Assembly (NCBI GenBank): GCA_021463505.1
Contig: JAJTYR010000033.1
Span: 1 to 36,530 of the forward strand
From: Burkholderiaceae bacterium
GTDB lineage: Bacteria; Pseudomonadota; Gammaproteobacteria; Burkholderiales; Burkholderiaceae_E
Direction of reading: 5' to 3'
Length of the DNA: 36,530 nucleotides
In this document: positions 18,930-32,952 of the stretch, piece after piece
How positions within the stretch are numbered: the first letter of the stretch is position 1
Layout: each line of letters opens with the position of its first letter
Position numbers and translations under genes: made by a program
The notes under the pieces: generated by a model
Seen by the model: only the letters and a program-made list of their open reading frames with translations
Database searches by the model: none
What the model was told of the DNA's origin: nothing

Positions 18930-18944
18930 CGTTTTATGAACGTT
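18928..18944. promoter_or_regulatory. Putative operator: two AACGTT palindromes 11 bp apart
   Basis: AACGTT at 18928-18933 and again at 18939-18944. Each is self-complementary, and they are spaced one helical turn centre to centre around TTATG. They form an overall inverted repeat between the divergent promoters and the regulator's ribosome-binding site, the usual position for an autoregulated MarR-type operator. Confidence 0.5.
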
Positions 18945-18956
18945 TCGGAGGTGTGC

Positions 18957-19568
18957 ATGGCCAGCAGACCGCGCGGCGCACGATCCGGCGCGGCACCCGT
19001 GCCCGTGCCCGTGCCCGGGGCGCCACTGCGCATCCTGTCCTCGGCACACCTGGCCGACGGCGACTGGGGCGAGCTGTCCGAGTTCGAATTCGGGTTGATC
19101 GTGGCGACGCACGCGTTCGATCGCTGGGCGGTGCGCTGCATGGCCGCCGCCGGCATGCCCGACCTGACGATCACCGACGTGCTGGTCTTGCATCACGTGC
19201 ATCATCGCGGCAAGGGCAAGAAGCTCGCCGACATCTGCTTCACGCTGAACTACGAGGACGCACACGTGGTCGCCTACGCGCTGCGCAAGCTCACCGGCCT
19301 GGGCCTGGTGCGCGGCGAGAAGAGCGGCAAGGAGGTGTTGCACTCGACCACGCCGGCCGGCGCTGCGCTGGCGGCGCGCTATCGCGCGGTGCGCGACCGC
19401 TGTCTGGTGGCGAGCGTGCCTGATCGGCTCGGCAGCCTGCCGGGCGGTGCCGGACGCGAGCGTGACGCACGCGGTGACGAACGCTCCGAACTCGCACACC
19501 TGGCGCGGATGCTGCGTACGCTGTCGGGGCTCTACGACCAGGCCGCGCGCGCCGCGGCTTCGCTGTGA
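18957..19568 (+). CDS. MarR-like winged-helix transcriptional regulator
   Basis: A 203-residue predicted DNA-binding regulator. The core (residues ~35-140) has the MarR-type helix arrangement: [40 protein letters not shown], the recognition-helix region [20 protein letters not shown], and the beta-wing [20 protein letters not shown]. The N-terminal ~25 residues are Arg/Pro-rich and low complexity, and the C-terminus is an extended helix. ATG 18957 is chosen because GGAGG (18947-18951) precedes it by 5 bp; an ATG at 18936 lacks such a site and sits in the operator. It stands 25 bp before the oxoprolinase gene and divergent to the TRAP genes, so it most likely controls both. Confidence 0.88.
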   Translation: MASRPRGARSGAAPVPVPVPGAPLRILSSAHLADGDWGELSEFEFGLIVATHAFDRWAVRCMAAAGMPDLTITDVLVLHHVHHRGKGKKLADICFTLNYEDAHVVAYALRKLTGLGLVRGEKSGKEVLHSTTPAGAALAARYRAVRDRCLVASVPDRLGSLPGGAGRERDARGDERSELAHLARMLRTLSGLYDQAARAAASL

Positions 19569-19593
19569 TGATCGCCGACCGCAGACCCGTTCG

Positions 19594-23280
<3,687 letters not shown>

Positions 23281-23285
23281 GGACC

Positions 23286-23291
23286 TATAAT
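23286..23291 (+). promoter_or_regulatory. Probable -10 box of the purL promoter
   Basis: A perfect TATAAT 79 bp before the purL ATG, just after the oxoprolinase stop. The -35 is poor (TTCGGT at 23266-23271 is only 14 bp away), so strength is uncertain. Confidence 0.45.
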
Positions 23292-23370
23292 CGAAGGTTC
23301 ACGCGGCGCGTGCGGCTGCCAGTGCGGCCGTACGGCGCAGTGCGCGACTTACCTGGACCGCGACCGCCTC

Positions 23371-26300
23371 ATGCCCGCGTACCTGATGCTTGCCGGACCG
23401 CCTGCGTTGTCCGGATTTCGTCTCGGGCGACTGCTCGGGCAGTTGCGCCGCATCGACGTGCGTGCGGTCGGCCTCGACGCGCACTTCGTCTACGCGCTCT
23501 GGAGCGACGAGCCGCTGTCGGTCGACGCGCAGGCACGGCTCGCGGCGCTGCTCGACGTGCCGGCCGAGGCGCGGGCGCCCGACGGACAGCCGATCTGGGT
23601 GATGCCGCGCCTGGGCACCGTTTCGCCCTGGGCCAGCAAAGCCACCGACATCGTGCGCAACTGCGGCATCGCCGGCGTGCGACGCGTCGAGCGCGGCATC
23701 GAGTTCCGGATCGAGGCCCGCAGTGGCCTGCTGGCCGGGCTGGTCGGCACCACGCGCTTCGAACCTGCGGAAATGGCAGCGCTGGCCACTGCGCTGCATG
23801 ACCGGATGACCGAAACCGCGCTGCTCGAAGCGCCCGAGCCCGCGGCGCTGTTCGCACCGCTGCCGGGCGAGCCGATGCGGGCGATCGCCATCGGTCGCGA
23901 CGGGCGGGCGGCGCTCGAGGCGGCCGATCGCGCGCTCGGCCTGGCGTTGTCGGCCGACGAGATCGACTACCTGCTCGAGGCCTTCGTGCGCGCCGGCCGC
24001 GATCCGACCGACGTCGAGCTGATGATGTTCGCGCAGGCCAACTCCGAGCACTGCCGCCACAAGATCTTCAACGCGAGCTGGACGATCGACGGGGCGCCGC
24101 GCGACGAGACGCTGTTCGGCATGATCCGCAGCACGCATGCGGCGCACCCGGCGGGCACCGTGGTCGCGTATGCCGACAATGCGGCGATCCTCGAAGGCGG
24201 GCCGGCGCAACGCTTCCATCCGGTGCCATCGGCCAACGGTTTGTATCGGCCCGCCGGGCGGCTCACGCACGCGCTGCTCAAGGTCGAGACGCACAACCAT
24301 CCGACCGCGATTTCGCCGTTTCCGGGCGCCGCCACCGGGGCGGGCGGCGAGATCCGCGACGAGAGTGCCACCGGCCGCGGCGCGCGGCCGCGATACGGTC
24401 TCACCGGCTTCACCGTCTCGAACCTGCGCATCGGGGGCTTCGAGCAACCGTGGGAGAACGCGCGCGACGTGATCGGACCCGTCGATCCGCAGGCGGGCGA
24501 ACCCGCGCCCTACGGCCTGCCGTCGCGCATCGCCACGCCGCTGCAGATCATGATCGAAGGGCCGATCGGCGGCGCGGCGTTCAACAACGAATTCGGCCGC
24601 CCGAACCTGCTCGGTTATTTCCGCACCTACGAGCAGAACGTCGGGGGCACGCTTCGCGGCTATCACAAGCCGATCATGATCGCCGGCGGCGTGGGCAGCG
24701 TCGATGCCGTGCACGCCGCGAAGCTCGACCTGCCGCCGGGCACGCTGCTGCTGCAGCTGGGGGGGCCGGCGATGCGCATCGGCGTGGGGGGCGGGGCCGC
24801 CTCGAGCATGGGCGCCGGCAGCAACACCGCGGAACTCGACTTCGATTCGGTGCAGCGTGGCAACCCCGAGATGCAGCGGCGCGCGCAGGAAGTACTCGAT
24901 CGCTGCTGGGCAATGCACGAAGACAATCCGCTGCTGTCGATCCACGACGTGGGAGCGGGCGGGCTGTCGAACGCGTTTCCCGAACTGGTCCACGGAGCGG
25001 GCCGCTCGGGGCATTTCGACCTCGACAAGGTGCCGCTCGAAGCCTCGGGGTTGTCGCCCGCCGCGATCTGGTGCAACGAGTCGCAGGAGCGCTACGTGCT
25101 CGCGATCGCGCCCGGGACGCTCGCCACCTTCGACCATCTGTGCCGCCGGGAGCGCTGTCCGTACGCGGTGGTGGGGCAGGTGAGTGACGACCGGCAACTG
25201 GTGGTCGAGGCGAGTGCGGCCGACGGCGCGCGGCTGCGCCCGGTGGACATGCCGATCGACGTGCTGCTGGGCAAGCCGCCGCGCATGCATCGTGACGGTC
25301 AGCGGCGCGCGCGCGCGCTGCCGCCGGTGGTGGCGGCGGGTCTCGATCTCGCCGAGGTGGCCGCCCGCGTGTTGCGCCTGCCGGCCGTGGCGAGCAAGGC
25401 TTTCCTGGTCACGATCGGCGACCGCAGCGTCGGCGGCCTGAGCGCGCGCGACCAGATGGTCGGACCGTGGCAGGTGCCGGTGGCCGACTGCGCGGTCGGC
25501 CTGGTCGACTACGACGGATACCGCGGCGATGCGCTGGCGATCGGCGAGCGCACGCCGCTGGCGGTGATCGATCCACGCGCCGCCTCGCGGATGGCCGTGG
25601 CCGAGGCAGTGACCAACATCGCCGCGGCGCCGATCGCGTCGATCGACCAGATCAAGCTGTCGGCCAACTGGATGGCCGCCTGCGGCGATCCGTCCGAGGA
25701 TGCCGATCTCTTCGACGCGGTCGAGGCCTGCACGGTGCTGTGCCGTCGGCTCGGCCTGTCGATCCCGGTGGGCAAGGATTCGCTGTCGATGCGCACCGTC
25801 TGGCAGGAGCGCGTGCACGGCCGGCTCGCCGAGACCACGCTCGACAAGCAGGTGCTCGCGCCCACCTCGCTGATCGTGACCGCGTTCGCACCGGTGGCCG
25901 ACGCGCGACGCGTGCTCACGCCGCAGCTGGCGCGCGGCGTCGACTCGGTGCTGATCCTCATCGATCTCGGCATGGGGCGCCGGCGGCTCGGCGGCTCGGC
26001 GCTCGCGCAGGTGACACAGCAGGTGGGCAACGCCGCGCCCGACCTCGACGATCCCGAGGCGCTGGCGCGCTTCTTCGCGGTGATCCAGCGCCTGAACGCC
26101 GAAGGCCGGCTGCTCGCCTACCACGACCGTTCCGACGGCGGGCTGTTCGCCACCGTCTGCGAGATGGCCTTCGCGGGGCGCTGCGGGGTGGCGGTGAACC
26201 TCGACCTGCTGACGATCGACCCGAATGCCGAAGACTGGGGCGACTACAAAATCCGCCCCGACCAGGTCGCGGTGCAGCGCGACGAAATCACGTTCGAGGC

Positions 26301-27420
26301 GCTGTTCAACGAAGAACCCGGCGCGGTGGTGCAGGTGCGCGCGGCCGATCGCGACGCGGTGCTGGCCGTCCTGCGCGAGGCCGGGTTGTCGAAGCACTCG
26401 CATGTGATCGGCAAACCGCAGGCCGGGGAGACGATCGAGTTCCATCGCGACGCGAAGCGCGTCTATGGCGCCTCGCGCGCGACGCTCGAGCAGGCCTGGA
26501 GCGAGACCAGTCACCGCATCGCCGTACTGCGCGACCATCCCGAGTGCGCCGCCGAGGAATTCGAACGCATCGCGCGCACCGACGATCCCGGCCTGCACCT
26601 GAAGCTCGGCTTCGATCCGGGCGAGGACATCGCCGCGCCGTACGTGGCGCGTGGCGCGCGCCCGCGCGTGGCGGTGCTGCGCGAGCAGGGCGTGAACAGC
26701 CAGATCGAAATGGCAGCGGCGTTCCATCGCGCCGGGTTCGACGCGTTCGACGTTCACATGACCGACCTCGCCGAGGGGCGCCACAAGCTGGCCGAGTTCC
26801 GTGGGCTGGTCGTCTGCGGCGGCTTCTCGTACGGCGACGTGCTCGGCGCGGGCAGCGGCTGGGCGCGCTCGATCCTGTTCAACGCCGCAATGGCCGAACA
26901 GTTCGCGCTGTTCTTCGGCCGCGCCGACACCTTCACGCTGGGCGTGTGCAACGGCTGCCAGATGATGTCGCAACTGAAGGCGATCATCCCGGGCGCGGCG
27001 CACTGGCCGCGCTTCCTGCGCAACCGCTCGGAGCAGTACGAGGCGCGCCTGACGATGGTGGAAGTGCTGGAGTCGCCGTCGGTGCTGTTCGCCGGCATGG
27101 CGGGCAGCCGCATGCCGATCGTGGTCGCGCACGGCGAGGGGCGCGCGGACTTCGACTCCGGCGAGCAGCAGCGACACGCCGGTGCGGCGCTGCGTTTCGT
27201 CGACAACGACGGCTCGCCGGCGCTCGCGTATCCGGCCAACCCGAATGGCTCGGCCGACGGCCTGGCCGGTTTCACCAGCGCCGACGGGCGCGCAACCATC
27301 CTGATGCCACATCCGGAACGGGTATTCCGCTCGGTGCAGATGAGCTGGCGCGACCCCACGCTCGGCGAGGATTCGCCGTGGATGCGCCTGTTCCGCAACG
27401 CTCGCGCCTGGGTCGGTTGA
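23371..27420 (+). CDS. purL: Phosphoribosylformylglycinamidine synthase (large single-chain form)
   Basis: Converts FGAR to FGAM with glutamine and ATP, the fourth step of de novo purine synthesis. 1349 residues, the large proteobacterial type with fused glutaminase. Seen are the N-terminal PurS-like part, [49 protein letters not shown], the FGAM synthase core with [44 protein letters not shown] and [19 protein letters not shown]. In the C-terminal class I glutaminase are [18 protein letters not shown], nucleophile Cys1193 in GVCNGCQMM, and His1314/Glu1316 in [10 protein letters not shown]. An ABC-F gene begins 4 bp after the stop. Confidence 0.97.
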   Translation: MPAYLMLAGPPALSGFRLGRLLGQLRRIDVRAVGLDAHFVYALWSDEPLSVDAQARLAALLDVPAEARAPDGQPIWVMPRLGTVSPWASKATDIVRNCGIAGVRRVERGIEFRIEARSGLLAGLVGTTRFEPAEMAALATALHDRMTETALLEAPEPAALFAPLPGEPMRAIAIGRDGRAALEAADRALGLALSADEIDYLLEAFVRAGRDPTDVELMMFAQANSEHCRHKIFNASWTIDGAPRDETLFGMIRSTHAAHPAGTVVAYADNAAILEGGPAQRFHPVPSANGLYRPAGRLTHALLKVETHNHPTAISPFPGAATGAGGEIRDESATGRGARPRYGLTGFTVSNLRIGGFEQPWENARDVIGPVDPQAGEPAPYGLPSRIATPLQIMIEGPIGGAAFNNEFGRPNLLGYFRTYEQNVGGTLRGYHKPIMIAGGVGSVDAVHAAKLDLPPGTLLLQLGGPAMRIGVGGGAASSMGAGSNTAELDFDSVQRGNPEMQRRAQEVLDRCWAMHEDNPLLSIHDVGAGGLSNAFPELVHGAGRSGHFDLDKVPLEASGLSPAAIWCNESQERYVLAIAPGTLATFDHLCRRERCPYAVVGQVSDDRQLVVEASAADGARLRPVDMPIDVLLGKPPRMHRDGQRRARALPPVVAAGLDLAEVAARVLRLPAVASKAFLVTIGDRSVGGLSARDQMVGPWQVPVADCAVGLVDYDGYRGDALAIGERTPLAVIDPRAASRMAVAEAVTNIAAAPIASIDQIKLSANWMAACGDPSEDADLFDAVEACTVLCRRLGLSIPVGKDSLSMRTVWQERVHGRLAETTLDKQVLAPTSLIVTAFAPVADARRVLTPQLARGVDSVLILIDLGMGRRRLGGSALAQVTQQVGNAAPDLDDPEALARFFAVIQRLNAEGRLLAYHDRSDGGLFATVCEMAFAGRCGVAVNLDLLTIDPNAEDWGDYKIRPDQVAVQRDEITFEALFNEEPGAVVQVRAADRDAVLAVLREAGLSKHSHVIGKPQAGETIEFHRDAKRVYGASRATLEQAWSETSHRIAVLRDHPECAAEEFERIARTDDPGLHLKLGFDPGEDIAAPYVARGARPRVAVLREQGVNSQIEMAAAFHRAGFDAFDVHMTDLAEGRHKLAEFRGLVVCGGFSYGDVLGAGSGWARSILFNAAMAEQFALFFGRADTFTLGVCNGCQMMSQLKAIIPGAAHWPRFLRNRSEQYEARLTMVEVLESPSVLFAGMAGSRMPIVVAHGEGRADFDSGEQQRHAGAALRFVDNDGSPALAYPANPNGSADGLAGFTSADGRATILMPHPERVFRSVQMSWRDPTLGEDSPWMRLFRNARAWVG

Positions 27421-27424
27421 CCCG

Positions 27425-29044
<1,620 letters not shown>

Positions 29045-29083
29045 GGTTCGTCGTGTGAACAGGTCCTGGCGGAGGGAGCGGGC

Positions 29084-29764
29084 TTGGCGCGGCTGCTGGT
29101 GATCGAGGACGATCCGGAGATCGGCGCCAACGTCTGCGACTTCCTGCGCCAGCGTGGCCACGATCCGGACTGGGCCCCGGACGGCTACGTCGGGCTGGCG
29201 CTTGCCGCGAGCCAGGCGCCCGAACTCGTGGTGCTCGACCTGAACCTGCCGCGCATGGACGGATTGACCTGGTGCCGGCGCTACCGCGAGGAACTGGACG
29301 GGCGGGCACCCGTCATCATGCTGACCGCGCGTGATGCGCTCGACGACCGTCTGGCCGGGTTCGGCGCGGGCACCGACGACTACCTCGTCAAACCGTTCGC
29401 GCTGGCCGAACTCGCAGTACGGGTCGAGGCGCTGCTGCGGCGTGCGCAAGGCCGTGCGCTCGGCGGCGTGCTGCGCCAGGGGCGCCTCGAGATCGATCGC
29501 GATGCGCGCTGCGTGTGCGTCGATGGTGCGCCGGTGCGCCTGCCGCCCAAACCCTACCGGCTGGTCGAACTGCTCGCCGATCGCGCCGGAAAGGTCTTCA
29601 CACACGAAGAGCTGGAACGCGCGATCTGGGGCGACGAGACGTTTCGTTCCGAGGCGCTGCGCACGCTGGTGGCGGCCACGCGGCGCCTGTTCGTGCAGAC
29701 CGGTTGCGGGCTCGATCCGATCGAGACGCTGCACGGCCACGGTTACCGGTTGCGCGCCCGATGA
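29084..29764 (+). CDS. OmpR/PhoB-family response regulator
   Basis: A 226-residue two-component transcription factor. The receiver domain (1-118) has acidic pocket Asp9/Asp10, phospho-acceptor Asp52 in VVLDLNLPRMDG, Thr81 in MLTARDA and Lys103 in DYLVKPFALAEL. The DNA-binding winged helix (~130-225) contains LPPKPYRLVELLADRAGKVF and GYRLRAR at the end. The start is TTG 29084, supported by GGAGG at 29071-29075 eight bp before it; no ATG is better placed. The TGA stop overlaps the kinase ATG as ATGA. It probably controls the downstream envelope genes (inference from position). Confidence 0.94.
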   Translation: MARLLVIEDDPEIGANVCDFLRQRGHDPDWAPDGYVGLALAASQAPELVVLDLNLPRMDGLTWCRRYREELDGRAPVIMLTARDALDDRLAGFGAGTDDYLVKPFALAELAVRVEALLRRAQGRALGGVLRQGRLEIDRDARCVCVDGAPVRLPPKPYRLVELLADRAGKVFTHEELERAIWGDETFRSEALRTLVAATRRLFVQTGCGLDPIETLHGHGYRLRAR

Positions 29765-31095
29765 GCGCGTGGATGCGGCGGTCGCCGCGGCGCCCGTCGC
29801 TGCGCTACCAGCTCGCCTGGAGCTTCGCCGCGCTCGCACTGGCGGTGGCGTTCGCGCAGGCTGCGCTGGTCTGGTTCACCGGCTACCGGGCCGAAGAAGC
29901 GATCATCGACGACATCACCGCCGAGCAGCTGCACCTGAGCATCGCCCAGTATCGTCGCGATCCGGCACTGGCCCAGCCGAACACGCCCGACATGCGGCTG
30001 TACGTCGCGGCCGACGGCGATCGCTCGGCGCTGCCCGAATTCCTGCGCAGCCTTCCGCAGGCGGCTGGCAGCCACGAGCTGTTTCCAGGCGGGGGCATCG
30101 AGTATCACGTCGCGGTCGCCCGCGACGGCCGGCACTGGTTCTACCTGGCCTACGACGTCGCCGAGCACGACCGCAGGCAGCAAAACGTGCTGGCGGTGCT
30201 CGCCGCTTCGGTGCCGGCGATCGCGCTGCTCGTGCTGGTCGTGGGCAGCGGGCTCGCACGACGGCTCACCGGAGACCTCGAGCGCCTGTCGCTCGCGGTG
30301 CGCGGCGAATCGGCTTGCGGCCGTGGCACGGAACTGGCCGCCCTCGCGCGCCACGCGGAATCGGCCGACCTCGCGATGGCCCTCGACGACCAGCGGCACC
30401 GCCTCGATGCGGCGCTGGTGCGCGAGCGCGCGTTCTCGGCGGCCGCCAGCCACGAGTTGCGCACGCCGCTGATGCGTGCCGGCAGTACGCTCGAACTGCT
30501 GCGCGCCACCCGTCTCGACGAACAGCAGCGCCTACGCGTCGAGCAGCTCGGGGCGAGCCTCACCGAGATCACCCTGCTCACGGCCGGCCTGCTGCGCGTG
30601 GCCCGCGGCGGCACGCGGGACGCGGGCGCAGCGATCGACCTGCGCGCACTCGCCACCGACGTTGCGGCGCACCTCGAGGCGGAGGCGCGTGCCCGTTCGA
30701 TCGTGGTGTCGACGCAAGGGCCACCGGGCGTCAACGCCATCGGAGATCGCGACGCGCTGTGGATCGTTCTGGTGAACCTGCTGCGCAATGCGATTCGCCA
30801 CAGCGGTGGTACCCGGGTGAGCGTCGACTGGGGGGACGGGGCGCTGACGATCTCCGACGATGGTCGGGGTTTCGACGCCGGACGGGCTTCCGACGCACGC
30901 CGGCCAGGCGTGGGCAGCACCGTCGACCGCGCAGGCGACGGCGAAGACGGTCACGGCCTGGGCTTGAGCATCGTCGAGCGCATCTGCGAGGCCGCAGCCT
31001 GGCGGCTTGCGCTCGACAGTGTCCCGGGCCGGGGCACGCGGGTGACCATCACGATCGCCCAGGTGCGCGAACCCGGCGACGAACGTTCCGGCTGA
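29761..31095 (+). CDS. Sensor histidine kinase of the two-component pair
   Basis: A 444-residue inner-membrane kinase. TM1 at ~16-42 (YQLAWSFAALALAVAFAQAA) and TM2 at ~143-165 (VLAVLAASVPAIALLVLVVG) enclose a periplasmic sensor loop of about 100 residues. Then come a short HAMP-like linker, the dimerisation box AAASHELRTPL with phospho-His231, and the ATPase domain with N-box VNLLRNAIRH, ISDDGRGFD and GHGLGLSIVERI. The architecture resembles the PmrB/QseC/ColS class. Which signal it senses cannot be read from the sequence. It is translationally coupled to the regulator by ATGA. The stop codon is the first base of a tandem repeat array. Confidence 0.93.
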   Translation: MSAWMRRSPRRPSLRYQLAWSFAALALAVAFAQAALVWFTGYRAEEAIIDDITAEQLHLSIAQYRRDPALAQPNTPDMRLYVAADGDRSALPEFLRSLPQAAGSHELFPGGGIEYHVAVARDGRHWFYLAYDVAEHDRRQQNVLAVLAASVPAIALLVLVVGSGLARRLTGDLERLSLAVRGESACGRGTELAALARHAESADLAMALDDQRHRLDAALVRERAFSAAASHELRTPLMRAGSTLELLRATRLDEQQRLRVEQLGASLTEITLLTAGLLRVARGGTRDAGAAIDLRALATDVAAHLEAEARARSIVVSTQGPPGVNAIGDRDALWIVLVNLLRNAIRHSGGTRVSVDWGDGALTISDDGRGFDAGRASDARRPGVGSTVDRAGDGEDGHGLGLSIVERICEAAAWRLALDSVPGRGTRVTITIAQVREPGDERSG

Positions 31096-31143
31096 GGGCC
31101 GCCGAGGGCCGCCGAGCGTCGCCGAGGGCCGCCGAGGGCCAGC
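31094..31143. repeat. Five tandem copies of a 10-bp unit
   Basis: GAGGGCCGCC is repeated from 31094. Copies 1, 2 and 4 are identical, copy 3 is GAGCGTCGCC and copy 5 is GAGGGCCAGC. The array begins inside the kinase stop codon and fills half of the gap to the next gene. No function is evident. Confidence 0.85.
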
Positions 31144-31206
31144 GCTCGCGAATTCCTCACATCTCCGACGTGTCGGCCTCACGGCCGGGCAGGCAGGCTG
31201 TGCCTC

Positions 31207-32952
31207 GTGCCCGACCGATCTTCTTCGATGGTTCGTCTCGTTCGCCTGTTGTCGCACCAGGCGACGAATACCGCGACGGTGTGGTTTGTTACCTCGTGGT
31301 GCGCCGCCACTGCGCTGCGCGTTGCCCTGGCCGCACTGCGCTGGGACGAGCTCGATCACGACGCCGCTGCACTGCCCGGCGCATTCGCGTACGGGGCGCT
31401 CGTCGATGCGGCGCTGGCCGCTGCCACAGCGTTGCTCGTGCTCGCGTTCGGCGCGTCGACGCACTTCGCGCCGCGCGAGCGCGTACGACGCCGGATCCGG
31501 CGCGCGCTCGGGTTCGCGCTCGCCGCCGGTACCGCCGCGGTCGCGCTCTTTGGCGTGGCCGCCGCGTGGTGGCGCGAGCGCATCTGGCCGGTGCACGCGC
31601 AACGCGCATGGTCGTGGCCGGCACGTGTCCGGGTCACGTTACTGGCCGTCGCGGTCGCGGTTGGCGCGGCACGCGCGGGGATGACGCTCAACGACGCGGC
31701 GGCATCGGCCCGCAGCCTGCGCGCCAATGTGCGCAACCAGGAACCTGCACGCAACGGTCCGGCCAGTTTCGCCGCGGCGGTGCGCGACAACGAACTGTCG
31801 TTCCGGCGCTTCTACGCCACCCTTGACGACGGCCGCGTGCGCCAGCTCGCCGGCGACTGGCCGCGCCCGCGATCTGTGGCGATGCCTGTTCCCGCGAACG
31901 GGAGGCCGATGAACGCGCAACGCCCGCATCACGTCGTGATCGTTCAGGTCGAGAGCCTGAGCGCCGCCTTCCTCGGCGTATTCGGCAACCCCAAAGGCCT
32001 CACGCCGAAGCTCGACCACCTCGCGCGCGAAGGCGTGCTGTTCAGGCAGCTCTACGCGACCGGCACGCGCACGGTGCGTGGACTCGAGGCGCTGTCGGCG
32101 GCACTGCCGCCGCTGCCCGGCCAGGCACGGGTGCGTCGGCCCGGCAACGTCAACCTGGTCACGCTCGGTGCGGTACTGCGGGAGCAGGGGTTCGAGTCCA
32201 GCTTCCTGTACGGCGGCTACGGGTACTTCGACAACATGAATGCGTACTTCGGCGCCAACGGCTATCGGGTGCGAGATCGCCACGACATTCCGTCCGGGCG
32301 CATCGGTTTCGCCAACATCCGGGGCATTGCCGACGAATACCTGTTCGACGACGCGCTCGCGCGGATGGATCGCGCCACGTCCGCCGGTGGGCGCCAGTGG
32401 CTGTACCTGACGACGACGTCGAATCATCGACCGCACACCTGGCCGCAGGGTCGGATCGACGTTGCTTCGGGGAGCGGCCGCGAGGGCGCAGTCCGGTACA
32501 CCGACTGGGCGATCGGCCGCTTCATCGAGCAGGCGCGCACGCATCCGTGGTTCGACGAGACGTTGTTCGTGATCGTCGCCGACCACTGCGCCTCGGTGGC
32601 AGGCAAGACGCGCCTGCCACCGTCCCACTTCGGGCCCACGGTGCAGGAGCGCGCCTGGATCGCCAACTACCAGGAGATCGGAAGGCTCACGCGCGGCGAG
32701 CACGGCAGCCTCGACCTGGTGGTGCTGGCGCCGATGCGCCGCGTCGCGCAATACCGTGTCGATCCCGATGGAGTCGCCCGCCGGGTGCCGGTGGACGCCG
32801 TCAGGGCGGCGGGGGCCATCGCCGACTATCCGCTGGCCGATGACCTGATCCAGTCGGGGCGTTATCGCGCGGTGCCGGCCGGCGCGCTGCGCGTCGCGCG
32901 TGGCGTCGGCGCAGACGGCGACGGCGGGCAGCCGGGCCAATGGATTCATTGA
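31207..32952 (+). CDS. LTA synthase-like membrane sulfatase-fold protein, apparently shortened
   Basis: An inner-membrane alkaline-phosphatase-superfamily enzyme related to LtaS/OpgB/EptA-type phospho-group transferases. Three hydrophobic N-terminal segments (~22-44, 60-82, 100-122) and another at ~143-157 precede the catalytic domain. Catalytic equivalents are present: Glu249 in VIVQVESLSA, nucleophile Thr289 in GTRTVRGLEA, His407 in TTSNHRPH, and Asp459/His460 in VIVADHCASVAG. Two segments that I expect in proteobacterial relatives are missing: a phenylalanine-rich membrane stretch after WWRERIWP, and the H-I-P-L..Y-x-P/I-D-x-x-P-T region after KTRLP. The remaining DNA is in frame. GTG 31207 or ATG 31228 could be the start. 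The 3' end overlaps the eptA-like gene by 13 bp. Confidence 0.85.
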   Translation: MPDRSSSMVRLVRLLSHQATNTATVWFVTSWCAATALRVALAALRWDELDHDAAALPGAFAYGALVDAALAAATALLVLAFGASTHFAPRERVRRRIRRALGFALAAGTAAVALFGVAAAWWRERIWPVHAQRAWSWPARVRVTLLAVAVAVGAARAGMTLNDAAASARSLRANVRNQEPARNGPASFAAAVRDNELSFRRFYATLDDGRVRQLAGDWPRPRSVAMPVPANGRPMNAQRPHHVVIVQVESLSAAFLGVFGNPKGLTPKLDHLAREGVLFRQLYATGTRTVRGLEALSAALPPLPGQARVRRPGNVNLVTLGAVLREQGFESSFLYGGYGYFDNMNAYFGANGYRVRDRHDIPSGRIGFANIRGIADEYLFDDALARMDRATSAGGRQWLYLTTTSNHRPHTWPQGRIDVASGSGREGAVRYTDWAIGRFIEQARTHPWFDETLFVIVADHCASVAGKTRLPPSHFGPTVQERAWIANYQEIGRLTRGEHGSLDLVVLAPMRRVAQYRVDPDGVARRVPVDAVRAAGAIADYPLADDLIQSGRYRAVPAGALRVARGVGADGDGGQPGQWIH

